A DNA stretch of 64,000 bases from assembly GCF_037975245.1 (NCBI RefSeq), contig NC_092577.1, forward strand, positions 12,671,013 through 12,735,012, in the 5' to 3' direction. The DNA is from Apostichopus japonicus. Lineage: Eukaryota; Echinodermata; Holothuroidea; Aspidochirotida; Stichopodidae. The notes under the pieces were generated by a model. It did not search any database. It worked only from the letters and a program-made list of their open reading frames with translations, and had not been told where the DNA came from. Both the position numbers and the translations under genes were made by a program. Positions 39,691 to 51,779 of the stretch are shown in pieces. How positions within the stretch are numbered: the first letter of the stretch is position 1; each line of letters opens with the position of its first letter.

Positions 39691-41089
39691 CCTTGCCCCA
39701 AAAAATAAAAAACAAATGGCTTGAAAGAAACTATTTTGTTTTCCTCAAATCGTTGGTATCTGTAAGTGTATATATTTGGTAGTTTCTTTCTCTTCTATAA
39801 TAGTGGTGAAGATAATATAATTTTATTTTATATTTTTTAATTCATATAATCAGTTGTATATATTTGGTTTCTATTTCTTCAATCTTCTTTTTAAAATACT
39901 TAGAGATATGTTCTATCTGTGTTAGAGATATCGACAATATTGACAGTAAGATGTTTACAATTCTTAATAAGATTCCTTTCTAGAATTGCTTCTGGCGTTT
40001 TTTTTTTTACAACGAAGGCTCAAATTGTTTCGTTAATGTAATTTTTTGTTGGCAGGTATGTAGGGGCTGGGATCTTAACATGTAAATCTCTATTGACAAA
40101 ATTAAAGGCCTATATACCACATAATTTAAGTCGTGATATATTGCAAGAACGAAAAAGAGGTAAAACCACATTACCTTATACTTTGTTAAGTTTTAACAAT
40201 AAAGTTATTTATAAGTTATGAGATGTCATATTCATTACCAAAAATGTGAAACATGTTATAAACATTCCTGTAAGAAGATAAAGATTGTTTATTGTAAAGA
40301 CGTTATCCGATATGTAGGATGATTCTCTTTAGTCGAAATATAAATTTTTATTGACGTCAGATTGAACTGTTTACTTGTCTGATTCTTAAATTCAAATCGA
40401 GGCAGAACAAATCCATCCTAAACTGTAATAGAAGGTTTATATGTTATCGTTTAATCTGCATTTGAAGTGAAGCCTTCGATGCAAGTATAAAGAAAGCCAA
40501 CGATTTCTTTGTTGAATATTTACTTGCCTCTCGTGCACATTCTTCGAATATCGACCTTCCAATGACTGTTGGGAATATAGTAGCCTGCATGTAAGAACAA
40601 GATTATTTTTTTTTTGCAAAATTATTTCTACCGAGACAATTCTCAGAACAACATGACCAGCAACATTATATAATAATCACATTGGGCCAAACACAGCTTC
40701 TGCAGAATTTGGAAATCTGTTGGTCTACAGTGATGTATTAATAGATGTGGATAGAGAAGAAAAACTACCGGAAGGGTAAAAGAGAGTTTAAGTATGACGA
40801 GCATTTTTTTGAGGAAAATACGAAAACGGAGAGAAGAATATGCTGTAAGGGGAGAGGGGTGGAAGGTTTCCCCTTCCATGGGGAAGTGGAGAAGGGTGGA
40901 AGGTTGCCCCTGCTCCTGGCCGGATAACTTTTAAGGGATACAGGAGCATTCATACCCTCCCAGTGACTGTGCTGTTCAGTTCACAAGCAATCTTGTCAAC
41001 GGGATCTTAGATTTCTAAGGGGCTTATAGGGACCAACCCCCCCCCCCCTCTGCCACAGCCGAGACCCCCTTCCAAGAGTTCCAAGAGTT

Positions 41090-41470
41090 TTAATCCTATC
41101 GAATGGGTATTTAAAGATGATAAATTTGCCTTTAACTGGATTAAGTTTGATTCGCCAATGGTAACACAATTCTTCTAAAACAAAAATTGAATTCTGAAGG
41201 TATTTTACGGCGTTGCTAATGGTTTTGCAGGTGTTCCACATGGCAATGTCATCGGCAAATTGGCTAACTTTTGAACTGGAGATACTATTGTTGGGAAAGT
41301 CGTTAACATATAAAGAGTATAACGAGGGATTAGTAAAAAACATTGGGGGTTCCAGCTTCCAGTATAAAAGGATTGGAATGCTTAGTACTATATAAAATTT
41401 GCATATACCGATCGTTTAAATAGGAAGAGAGGAGACTAATAATGTTAGTTGGGGAGTTGTACTTAAAGGC
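41090..41470 (-). mobile_element. Jockey-like retrotransposon remnant (unit 4)
   Basis: Only the SLYVNDFPN...FADDIAMW block and the following WRIKLNPVKGKFIIFKYP remain. The sequence then jumps to the C-rich patch at 41030, so the C-terminal part is deleted. Confidence 0.7.
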
Positions 41471-41479
41471 TTAAATACT

Positions 41480-41900
41480 TTTCTTTGGGCGATATTATCC
41501 CTCTTCAATTTGTGAAATTGTCTTGAAGCTACGGTATGTGAGAGGTTCAAGCATATTTTGGAGATGGAGTAAAGCTTTCTTTCGAACTCGTTCTTGGGGA
41601 GTTTTTTGTTGTTGTTGTTGCAGTTTTCTGGATTTGGAATTAGTTTGTTGGCTAAGTTTGTGAATGGTTTTGCGACAAATACTTATTTGCACAGCCATTA
41701 ATTCAAGCGAAGCATTCTTAAGGATGCGTTACCAATTGGCAAAGCTGTCGCTATCAGAAAGTGGTAAACCAGCATGGACCTTGATTTTAAGTCCCGTTGG
41801 TACAGTTTTGTTTTAAGGTATTGTCTGTAGTTGGAAAGATGATGCCGATACCCGTTTTTCGGAAAGGCGTCGAAGCGTTTACAAAGTGTCAAAGGTGCTC
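41480..41900 (-). mobile_element. Inverted PLE 3' fragment (unit 4)
   Basis: The minus strand has an open stretch of 67 codons at 41495-41698 containing [14 protein letters not shown] and LTYRSFKTISQIEE, in a frame other than the likely PLE frame, plus the shared CGAACTCGTTCTTGG. A GTT/CAA trinucleotide run sits at about 41606-41621. Confidence 0.5.
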
Positions 41901-42259
41901 TCCACTTTGAAGCATAGTTGGATCAATTAGATACAAACAGTGAAAGATATAGATAGAAATAACGGAAAAACTGTTAAACAACTATAATGCTACATTTAGA
42001 GAAAGGCTGGATCTCGAGTGAGATACAATAATTAAATAAGGTAAGTGATTGGAAGTAAAACAGCTAATGTTTGGTTTTTGCAGAGCTTTCGAGCAAAACT
42101 AGCTCATCTTCAATGTATGATCACCAAAAGTGACAAGGAGTAGCAGGAATTGAAACTATTTTAAAGAGAAGAGTGTTGGCATGGCAGTGAAGTCAATGCG
42201 ACTTACTGATTTCAGCTGGATTTAGCCGAAGTTTTTGGTAAGAGAAACAAATACTCTCC

Positions 42260-43300
42260 AAAAGGTCTAAATTTTTGCCCTAAACCACGGCAAGTTAACG
42301 CTCAGAAACTTCTTCTTGACCTACATATGTTCCATCGACGCTTAAGTCTCCGTAAAAACTTTTTGCCGACGAAAATGTCAATAACACCACACAACAAACC
42401 AATGACTTGCATACCAATTGTAAGCCAAAAAGCTCGTGGAGTCAGCCCAAGGCCCAATTTGTGCCTCTTGAATCATTTATTTTGGCAATTGAAGAGGGTG
42501 TTAAAACACAGACCTTTGCCCAGAGTTCCGCGACAATCTCAGCAAATCTGAGAGACAGGCTATCAATGAACTCCTGAAATGCGCCGATGAGATTGTCATC
42601 AAGCCAGCCGACAAGGGTTCTGCAATTGTCGCTATGGGCAAACAATTCTAGAGAGAGGAAGCCAATAGACTACTCGGCAACCCTCAACACTACAAACTTC
42701 TGGATTCTGATCCTACTCAAGAAATCACACAAAACATGGAAAGAGTCATCCAAAAGATAGTCTCTAACGGTTCCATTGACCGCAAGTTAGGCCAAAACCT
42801 CCTTGAAAACGACACAAAATCTATTCGCTTTTATTTTCTGCCCAAAATTCACAAAGAAGGCAATCCTGGGAGGCCTATAATATTTGGTAATGGAACAGCG
42901 ACTGAAAAAAATTCCAAATTCGTGGACCTTCTCATCTAACCTCTTGTTTCGGCCCTACCGTCGTATGTGCAGGACACAACGGATTTCATCCGGAAAATTG
43001 GAGAAATAAACAATCTTCCCCCATCTACTCTGTTAGTAACCTTGGAAGTGTCTTGAGTCATTATACACAAATATCTCTAACGAAGAGGGCATTTCGGCCT
43101 GCCAAAAGCATTCAAACCGAAACGTGGCAAAACCCTCTCGAATGAAGAATTGGCCGAATTGATGCAACTTATTTTGACCAGCAATAATCTGGTATTTGGC
43201 TACAAACGCTACCTCCAAATTCACGGCACCGCGATGGGTACCAAAATGGCACCGTCTTTTGCCAACATCTTTATGGGAAACTCCGAGAAAGAATTGTCAT
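42260..43300 (+). mobile_element. Penelope-like element RT fragment (unit 4)
   Basis: Pieces in order: EIVIKPADKGSAIVAM, an in-frame stop after KQF, DRKLGQNLLENDTK, FYFLPKIHKEGNPGRPIIFG, a stop after FVDLLI, SYVQDTTDFIRKIGEI, and HGTAMGTKMAPSFANIFMG, ending near 43300 at CTCTTCTAG. The FIDD catalytic part is deleted. Its KPADKGSAIV and GTAMGTKMAP spellings differ from units 1 and 2 and look nearer to the usual PLE form. Confidence 0.8.
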
Positions 43301-43619
43301 CTCTTCTAGTTAGATATTTATTCTTCAGCATAAAACGGCACAGGCTTCCAAGATTGAAACTGGACCAACGTGTTTGTTTTCACTTGCTCACAGTTCAATA
43401 TTGTCAAAATCTTAGACTTCATTATACCTTTAATCAAAAATCTTCAATTGTTTTTTATTGTTTATCATTAGTGGAAAATATAAATATTAGGGTCTATTAT
43501 AAATATTACAACATTAGACTTTAATTACATGTCAGTTGATGTTTTTTTGATACTAAGAAAATAATGCTCAACGGTTCGATGAACCACGTAAGTTTCGTTT
43601 CAAAGTAACGCAATTAACA
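43301..43619. other. Spacer fragment, no gene seen
   Basis: Corresponds to about 5790-6075 of unit 1, joined to the cut PLE by a deletion of about 1.8 kb or more. Confidence 0.55.
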
Positions 43620-43960
43620 ATCTGAACTTTAAAGGCGATGAATTTTTTAGTTGCTTTAGGAATTGCTTACAAAAGTACATCATCAACATGTTCCAGAATT
43701 GAAAATTGTTTTTCTCTAATACTCAATTATTGCTGGTACTTATTCTAACTGGGGGTGTGTGGGAAGGGGTGGTGCTGTTTATGTTTTTGTTCTTTTCTAA
43801 TTGTAAAGTTCTGTATTTTTTTCAGGGAGAGTCACTACCCGACAAGCCCTATAGGGTTTTCTAGTCCACTTCCTTTCACACATTTTGTTTCTTATCTCCT
43901 TCTATGTTATAAACATCATACTTATGTTGTGATAGAACAAAAATAAATGAAATGAATGAA
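43620..43960 (+). mobile_element. 3' end of a non-LTR retrotransposon
   Basis: About 340 bp inserted where unit 1 reads straight through (ATTATCAGTCGACG at 6062-6075). It has no coding capacity; it includes GACAAGCCCTATAGGGTTTT and ends AAATAAATGAAATGAATGAA, a simple-repeat tail as at CR1/RTE-type 3' ends. Family not determined. Confidence 0.6.
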
Positions 43961-44409
43961 CAGTGGACGTTTTCCAAATATATTTGGCTGTAATGACATG
44001 GAAATATTATTAATAGGAAGATTTTCTGGGCGACAAAATAATGATAATGCAAATGTTCATGCAAATGTTAACTAAGGTTAAAATAGAAATGGGGATGGTT
44101 TAGCTGTGAATAATTTCAGTGTTGAGTAATGGGTAGGTTATGATGATATTGTTGTTACTATATATTCATTAACAGGCGGTATAACAGTTTCATTATCAGC
44201 GAGATTTTGCGGAAATGTTATGGCATATTGTTGCTGTCCTAAACAAAACATTACCGAACTTACGTATTTACTTGAGTGCCACTCGTGCGAGTGAACTAAT
44301 TGATATTAATTGATTATGCGTTTAATGATGTCATTACGAAAGTGATTGTTAATTGTTTAAGGTTACTAGCTATATATTCTGATATGAGCGATTGCAGTCA
44401 AGGGTGATA

Positions 44410-44664
44410 CAGGCGCGTAGCCAAGTGGGGGGGGGGGGGGGGCGAAGGGGGCGAACGCCCCCTTTTTGTATTGATTTATGATATCGCTAGTGATTTCAAA
44501 ATAAAAAATGCTTAGGCCTGGGAAGTGCCATTTCCAGCGATCTGGGAGGCATTTTCGGCCAACATTTTCTTGTGCGCTTCCCGCCACCTCATGGTGGCGC
44601 TACGCTTAGATAGTTGCCCTTCAAACTTCGCCACTCCCTTGGCAAATTCCTCGCTACGCCCCTG
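44410..44664. mobile_element. hAT-like MITE, 255 bp
   Basis: The ends CAGGCGCGTAGC and GCTACGCCCCTG are inverted copies with one mismatch. They are flanked by perfect 8-bp direct repeats GGGTGATA (44402-44409 and 44665-44672), the usual hAT target size. Units 1 and 2 have the empty site (CAAGGGTGAAAGCAAAAG). It contains a G run at about 44428-44442. No transposase. Confidence 0.88.
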
Positions 44665-44672
44665 GGGTGATA

Positions 44673-45019
44673 GCGAAAGTTTAAATATGTATTTGTTTAA
44701 AAACAAACGAATGATTAAACTCTAGAGTATTGTACTTAAAATTTAATTAGGCCTATCAACTTAACACTTCTGATTGTACATGGCTCTTTCATGATATGCT
44801 GATAATTTGCCACTCATTATGAAACTGTAGCAAACAGCAATTTCCCTATAGCAAAAACACAAAAGGAAATGGGATTACAGAACAATGACATTTAGAAATT
44901 ATCTCCTAGGCTCCTCGATCATATACACCGAAGTCTTTATTGCTGCATATGTCGCTTCTCTACGCGCAGATTTTCATTTCGGTAATGTATTTGTTTTGTT
45001 TATTATATTCAATCTTCAA
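44673..45019. other. Spacer, no gene seen
   Basis: Corresponds to parts of 11560-12760 of unit 1 joined by deletions. Confidence 0.5.
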
Positions 45020-45022
45020 TAT

Positions 45023-45067
<45 letters not shown>

Positions 45068-45070
45068 TAT

Positions 45071-45107
<37 letters not shown>

Positions 45108-45124
45108 TGGTATTAAGCAGACCG

Positions 45125-45165
<41 letters not shown>

Positions 45166-45181
45166 TATTGATATATATATA

Positions 45182-45215
<34 letters not shown>
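45020..45215. repeat. (AT)n microsatellite with an internal duplication
   Basis: Two TA tracts separated by a repeated AAATATGGTATTAAGCAGAC, which is also the 3' limit of the adjoining CR1/L2-like fragment at 45220-45245. Confidence 0.9.
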
Positions 45216-45221
<6 letters not shown>

Positions 45222-45239
45222 TGGTATTAAGCAGACCGA

Positions 45240-46344
45240 CACACATATGTATATGGTCTTCCATTGTTTGTCATGTTTGGCATGTTTGTCCATTATGACA
45301 CCGATGCTCTTTGCCACATCACTAGGCTCCACCTGATGGTCACCAATAATGATGCTTGGACACTCTATCTTTCTGGCCAGATGCTTTGATGATATTAGAA
45401 GCACCCCAGTCTTTGAGTCATTCATTTTCAGGCATTTGTGTGACATCCATTGCCGAACTGAGGTTATGCACTTCTCTAGACGGTGCACAGTGATAGTAAT
45501 GTCATTGGGGTGGAACATAAGATAGAGACTCGAGTCGTCTGCATAGAAGTGATAGTCCATGTCCTGCGATCGAAGGAGCTGACCCAGTGAAGACGTGTAT
45601 ACCGTGAAGAGCACAGGCCCCAGGACCGAACCCTGGGCACGCCACATTCTAACGTCTGAGGGTCAGAAGAATCCTTTCCCAGGCACACAATCTGTAGGCG
45701 ATCACTGAGGTATGATGTCATCCACTTTAAGGCGCTACTTTTAATACCAAGGTCACTGAGTATACTAAGAAGCTGGAGGTGGTCGACCGTATCAAAAGCG
45801 GCCGAAAGATCTAACAGAACCATCAGGCACGCTTTCTGACCTCCAAGAGCTACCATCACATTATTCTGAATGCGCACGAGGGCAGTCTCAGTGCTGTGGT
45901 GTTTCCTGTAGGCAGATTGATGAGTCTCCTGTAGACCATTGTGTTCAAGATAGGATGTGAGACGGGATGACACTTTTTCTAGAATCTTTGATACAAATGG
46001 AAAGTTTGACACTGGCCTATAATTTAAGAGAACGGTAGGATCCAGCGAGAGTTTCTTAGTGAGTGGTGTCACATGGGCGAGCTTGAAAGCGGATGGTACA
46101 TCGCCAGTTATGAGGGAGTTGTTCACAATAGTGCTGATAACTGGCAAGCTAGGTGTCACACACTGCTTAACTCCTTCATTCCCAATTGTGATCATATAAT
46201 TGTCCCCCTGGGGGAAAATACTTTTCGCTTAGCTTCGATGAACATATCTCTGTGCACAGTAAGCCTGGTCTTTCGCCACAGCCGCTCACATTGCCTCCGC
46301 TGCTGCTTGGCCCCTCTTATCAGAGCCGTTTACCAGTCTGGCTG

Positions 46345-46347
<3 letters not shown>
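45240..46347 (-). mobile_element. CR1/L2-like non-LTR retrotransposon fragment (unit 4)
   Basis: Minus strand, in order: a linker with RLWRKTRLTVHRDMF (46300-46240), VTPLTKKLSLDP and NYRPVSNFPFVSKILE, HQSAYRKHHSTETAL, VLLDLSAAFDTVDHLQLL, LSDRLQIVCLG, then [20 protein letters not shown] and the catalytic [14 protein letters not shown], ending at [11 protein letters not shown]. One base is missing in GVP-QGSVLG (about 45640), shifting the frame between the 45476-46195 and 45240-45647 segments. Both ends run into (AT)n, so neither natural terminus remains. Confidence 0.85.

Positions 46348-46349
<2 letters not shown>

Positions 46350-46438
<89 letters not shown>
46350..46438. repeat. (AT)n microsatellite
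   Basis: TA run at the truncated 5' end of the CR1/L2-like fragment. Confidence 0.93.
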
Positions 46439-46439
<1 letters not shown>

Positions 46440-46442
<3 letters not shown>

Positions 46443-47432
46443 TGATTAAAGAAAACCAGAGAAATAAGATATGACTCATAATTGACAAATAAGGAGTAAA
46501 GTTTTAGGAAATAAATTTGGACCTTCGTCAGCAACACACACACACACTAGCTTTGTTTAAAAGTGCCTTTTCATTATACGAAGTAGTCCTTTGGGCAAAC
46601 AAGTACATTTTAAACTAGAAATGCCATTGTTAAAAAGTGCCTTTACAGTATTAAAAATTATAATAAGTATTGCCACAAGTGCCTAGTTGTTGGTAAATCC
46701 CTCAAATACTCTACTGGATTTGTGGAACAAAAATCTAGCAAAGTCACGTTCCCACTGCTCCTCGAGGTCTGTGGCCCAACTCCAGATTGCAAAATAGCCA
46801 CCCCCCCCCTCCCCACTCCCTCATTTTAACGGATTCGTCTACTGACGGGTCAAGACTTTTTTCAGGAGCGGTTAACTGTAAGGCAAAAGTTACAAATGTG
46901 TTTGTTTTATGATTTCTGAGGAGTAAATAAATACTAATACTTAATCATAAATTATGGTAGTAAAGTTGGATATTGCATAACATGTGGCAGGTGGCATGTT
47001 TTCAAACATACAAATTTGTAGAAATCGAAAAAAGGCAGAACAGCATATTTTTGTTTAGAGACGAAAAAAAAAGAAGCAGAATGAATCTTTTTCATGTCAA
47101 CTGAGTTACCAAAACCTATTTCAGTTAGACTAGTATATTTAGCTCTTAATAATGCCAAATTCCTCTACTCCTTTACTCATGTTCTATGTGATTGGATGAT
47201 TGATCCGTAGATATATCTATGTTATCTCTGCTAAAAAAGAACTTATTATAACAAATAATCGAATAATAACACGATGTCAAGACTTCTGTTTTCGTATCCA
47301 TGAACAAATTTACAATAATCCTCAAAAATGATTATCATAAGTATGACGGCTTCACTTTCTGTTTTCTTTCAGAGCTGTTATTGACCTTAAATTAAAGATA
47401 TATCTTCAAACTGTATCATTAACAAGTCCACA
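46440..47432. other. Spacer before copy D exon 1
   Basis: Collinear with 37480-38070 of unit 3 and 28540-29570 of unit 2. It includes a C run at 46801-46810 and the conserved TTTCTTTCAG acceptor at about 47362-47371. No other gene seen. Confidence 0.5.
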
Positions 47433-47604
47433 ATGGAATCGAAAACGCAACTACTAAGCGACATTCAAAATCAACGCTATGACAATCGACTCCATGGCAA
47501 CCAACGTGATCAACATTTATCTGTGTGTTTGAGTATTGTGATGTGGATACTGGGCGTGGCTGAATGGAAATCGCCTATAATACCTACGAGAGGACAAAGG
47601 CATG
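47433..47604 (+). CDS. Receptor-like gene copy D, coding exon 1
   Basis: MESKTQLLSDIQNQRYDN start, same hydrophobic segment, donor CAT G/GTAAAT. The phase fits exon 2 at 47841. Confidence 0.6.
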
Positions 47605-47684
47605 GTAAATATCGTCTTATGAGATATTATGTTAGATGATGCTAATTCCTCAATTTATAAAGATATATACATATATAGATATAT

Positions 47685-47710
47685 AATGAATATATATAAT
47701 GAATATATAT

Positions 47711-47793
<83 letters not shown>
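47685..47793. repeat. (AT)n tract in the copy D intron
   Basis: TA dinucleotide tract between the coding exons, with ATGAATATATAA interruptions. Confidence 0.92.
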
Positions 47794-47797
<4 letters not shown>

Positions 47798-47840
47798 TAC
47801 TGTTAGCGACAGAGATTGGGATGCGGGTTTCATCTAACAG

Positions 47841-49055
47841 AATGTAGTTCTATTTCTCATAGAGATAACTGTTGCTGTTCACCTCAGAAATATCCCATTA
47901 ATTATGTTCTTGCTTTTTATATTCTCTTTTCGATCATAGATCTAGCTACCTTCAAACGGAAACTGCAATACATATCCTCGATGGCTTTTCTGCTCCTGGT
48001 GATTGTTTCATCTCTGGCTTCCTTTGCGTTTTATCTTTTCTGCTACTTTGGTAAATCCGATCATTTCCTTCGTTTCATATCGAATATGTGCTTTTGGCCA
48101 TCCTTAATGTCAGTACAGATTATATGCCTAGCAGCCATCATCCACAAACTGATCAGAAATCGCCGAGAATTAACAAGTTTCAATTTATTTGACGAGTCAA
48201 GTTGTACCCAAAAATTCTCATGTTTTGAAAGACCACAGATAATCCCTTTATCGAAACTTAGATTTTCCTTCTTTGTGTTTTTCATTCTTCCGACACTTTA
48301 CGCTTCACTTAAGATCGCAGCATTTGTAAATTTGCGACTAGAATGCCAATATGCCCTCGAGTACCTTTCACTGTGTTCTCGAATTCTAAGCGGGTTTTTC
48401 TTCGGTGTATTTTGCTACTTTCTGTACCTTCAACGAGTCTTCATGGAACGCCAAGGTGACAGAGCAGCTGAATTTATATCCGAACATACCGACGATTTAG
48501 ATAAATGCATCGAAAAGACTCGTGCTTTCTTCAAGGAATACTACGAGCTTCGATCGCTCGTCTTACCCTGGTTTAGTTTCATTCTTTTCACGTCTTCCTT
48601 TGGTTTAACAGTATTTGTAACTTGGAATTACGAGATTAGTCAGTTTGAATCTAACGGTACGGCTTGGCACAATTTGCCAGATCTTTCCAGTACTAATGAC
48701 GTAGGTATGGCGAAACAGAAAGATACATATTTCTGTGTTTATACGTGTGACCAAAAGGACTGGTTGAACGAAAAGTCTGTTCTCGTATCGTTTAACATTC
48801 TTGTTGTAAGCAGGCACTTAGTCATAGCAGTTCTACCGTTTTTCAGTGTGAAAGGAATCGATTTGAATTATGTTTGGAATCGATACAGAATGAGAGTCAT
48901 GTTCATGTATTCTGCCAAAGAGAGAGACTTTTGGAAAAAATCTTATGACTTTTATCGATCAGCTACACCCAAATTCAAATACTGATTTAATTGTCACTAT
49001 CGTCTTCCCATTGGTTGAGTTCGCGTCAGGCTTGTTAAGTGGTAAACATTTTTAA
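47841..49055 (+). pseudogene. Receptor-like membrane protein copy D, main exon, C-terminal frameshift
   Basis: A good acceptor (CTAACAG) leads to ECSSISHRDNCCCSPQKYPI. The frame is then open without stop to 48985, the longest readable spliced copy (about 440 residues with exon 1). An extra A in the run at 48935-48940 (six instead of five) shifts the frame after EREFW/RDFWKK. The protein ends SYDFYRSATPKFKY and loses the last membrane segment (IVFPLV(G)FASGLLSG); the ancestral stop would be at 49055. A G-to-A-like change also makes LVEFASG downstream. It is the copy nearest to functional, and a sequencing error in the A run would restore it. Confidence 0.75.
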
Positions 49056-49699
49056 CCTTGCCAAAATTTTTTTTTTTTTAAATGGCTTGAAAGAAACTAC
49101 TATGTTTTCCTCAAATCGTTGGTATCTATAAGTGTATATATTTGGTGGTTTCTTTCTTTTCTATAATATTTGTGAAGATTATATATTTTTATTTTTATTT
49201 TTTCAATTCATATAATCAGTTGTATATATTTGGTTTCTATTTCTTCAATCTTCTTTTTGAAATACAGATATGTTCTATCTGTGTTAGAGATATCGACAAT
49301 ATTAATATTAAGATGTTAACAATTCTTAATAAGATTCCTTTCTAGAATTGCTTCTGGCGTATTTTTTCTACAACGAAGGCTCAAATTGTTTCCTTAATTC
49401 ATGTAATTTTTTGTTAGCAGGTATGTAGGGGCTGGGATCCTAACATGTAAATCTCTATTGACAAAATTAAAGGCCTATATACCACATACGTTAAGTCGTG
49501 ATAAATTGCACGAACGGAAGAGGTAAAATGACATTACCTTACTTTTGTAAATTAAACAATAAAGTTAATTAAATTAAGAGATGTCATATTCATTACCAAA
49601 AATGTGAAACATATTATAAACATTCCTGTAAGAAGATAAGGATTTGTTTATTGTAAAGACGTTATCCGATATGTAGGATGATTCTCTTTTAGTCGAAAT
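49056..49699. other. Conserved 3' flank of copy D
   Basis: Same as the flanks of copies A to C. No gene seen. Confidence 0.5.
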
Positions 49700-50619
49700 A
49701 TAAATTTTTAGTGACGTCAGATTGAACTGTTTACTTGTCCGATTCTTAAATTCAAATCGCGGCAGAACAAATCCATCCTAAACTGTAATAGAAGGTTTAT
49801 ATGTTATCGTTTAATCTGCATTTGAAGTGAAGCCTTCGATGCAAGTATAACAAAAGCTAACGATTTGTTTGTTGAATATTTACTTGCCTCTCGTGCATAT
49901 TCTTCGAATATCGACCTTCCAATGACTGTTGGGAATATAGTAGCCTGCATGTAAGAACAATAGATTATTTTTTTTTTGCAAAATTATTTCTACCGAGACA
50001 ATTCTCAGAACAACATGACCAGCAACATTATATAATAATCACATTGGGCCAAACACAGCTTCTGCAGAATTTGGAAATCTGTTGGTCTACAGTGGTGTAT
50101 TAATAGATGTGGATAGAGAAGAAAAACTACCGAAATTCAAAATAAGAGTTTACGTATGACGAGCACATTTCTTAGGAAAATACGAAAACGGAGAGAAGAA
50201 GAAGCTGTAAGGGGAGAAGGGGTGGAAGGTTGCCTCTGCCCTGGAAATCTTTTGGTCTACAGTGGTGTATCAATACATGTGGATAGAGAAGAAAAACTAC
50301 CGGAAGGGTAAAAGAGAGTTTAAGTATGACGAGCATTTTTTTTTAGGAAAATACGAAAACGGAGAGAAGAATATGCTGTAAGGGGAGAGGGATGGAAGGT
50401 TTCCCCTTCCATGGGGAAGTGGAGAAGGGTGGAAGGTTGCCCCTGCCCCTGGCCGGATAACTTTTAAGGGATACAGGAGCATTCATACCCTCCCGGTGAC
50501 TGTGCTGTTCAGTTCACAAGCAATCTTGTCACCGGGATCTTAGATTTCTAAGGGGCTTATAGGGACCAACCGCCCCAACCCCCCTCTGCCACAGCCGAGA
50601 CCCCCTTCCAAGAGTTTTA

Positions 50620-51000
50620 ATCCTATCGATTGGGTATTTAAAGATGATAAATTTACCTTTAACTGGATTAAGTTTGATTCGCCAATGGTAACACAATTCT
50701 TCTAAAACAAAAATTGAATTCTGAAGGTATTTTACGGCGTTGTTAATGGTTTTGCAGGTGTTCCACATGGCAATGTCATCGGCAAAATTGGCTAACTTTT
50801 GAACTGGAGATACTATTGTTGGGAAAGTCGTTAACATATAAAGAGTATAAAGAGGGTTTAGTAAAAAACATTGGGGGGTTCCAGCTTCCAGTATAAAAGG
50901 ATTGGAATGCTTAGTACTATATAAAATTTGCATATACCGATCGTTTAAATAGGAAGAGAGGAGACTAATAATGTTAGTTGGGGAGTTGTACTTAAAGGCT
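50620..51000 (-). mobile_element. Jockey-like retrotransposon remnant (unit 5)
   Basis: Same truncated remnant as in unit 4: FADDIAMW block and WRIKLNPVKGKFIIFKYP. Confidence 0.7.
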
Positions 51001-51009
51001 TAAATACGT

Positions 51010-51430
51010 TTCTTTGGGCGACATTATCCCTCTTCAATTTGTGAAATTGTCTTGAAGCTAGGGTATGTGAGAGGTTCAAGCATATTTTGGAGATGGAGTC
51101 AAGCTTTCTTTCGAACTCGTTCTTGGGGAGTTTTTTTGTGCAGTTTTCTGGATTTGGAATTAGTTTGTTGGCTAAGTTTGTGAATGGTTTTGCGACAAAT
51201 ACTTATTTGCACAGCCATTAATTCAAGCGAAGCATTCTTAAGGATGCCTTACCAATTGGCGAAGCTGTCGCTATCAGAAAATGGTAAACCAGCATGGACC
51301 TTGATTTTAAGTCCCTTTGGTACAGTTTTGTTTTAAGGTATTGTCTGTAGTTGGAAAGGTGATGCCGATACCCGTTTTTCGGAAAGGTGTCGAAGCGTTT
51401 ACAAAGTGTCAAATGTGCTCTCCACTTTGA
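51010..51430 (-). mobile_element. Inverted PLE 3' fragment (unit 5)
   Basis: Same as 41480-41900, without the GTT expansion present there. Confidence 0.5.
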
Positions 51431-51779
51431 AGCATAGTTGGATCAATTAGATACAAACAGTGAAAGATATAGATAGAAATAACGGAAAAACTGTTAAACA
51501 ACTATAATGCTACATTTAGAGAAAGGCTGGATCTCGAGTGAGATACAATAATTAAATAAGGTAAGTGATTGGAAGTAAAACAGCTAATGTTTGGTTTTTG
51601 CAGAGCTTTCGAGCAAAACTAGCTCATCTTCAATGTATGATCACCAAAAGTGACAAGGAGTAGCAGGAATTGAAACTATTTTAAAGAGAAGAGTGTTGGC
51701 ATGGCAGTGAAGTCAATGCGACTTACTGATTTCAGCTGGATTTAGCCGAAGTTTTTGGTAAGAGAAACAAATACTCTCC

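Larger units (their letters stand above)
40340..49699 (+). repeat. Tandem array unit 4 (contains receptor-like gene copy D)
   Basis: Same order as earlier units but internally shortened: most of the jockey-like element is deleted, the PLE body is cut after its GTAMGTKMAP block, and a CR1/L2-like fragment, a retrotransposon tail and a MITE are added. Confidence 0.85.

Noticed and set aside
44525-44725. 66-codon frame on the plus strand and overlapping minus frames
   Set aside because: They lie within the non-coding hAT-like MITE.
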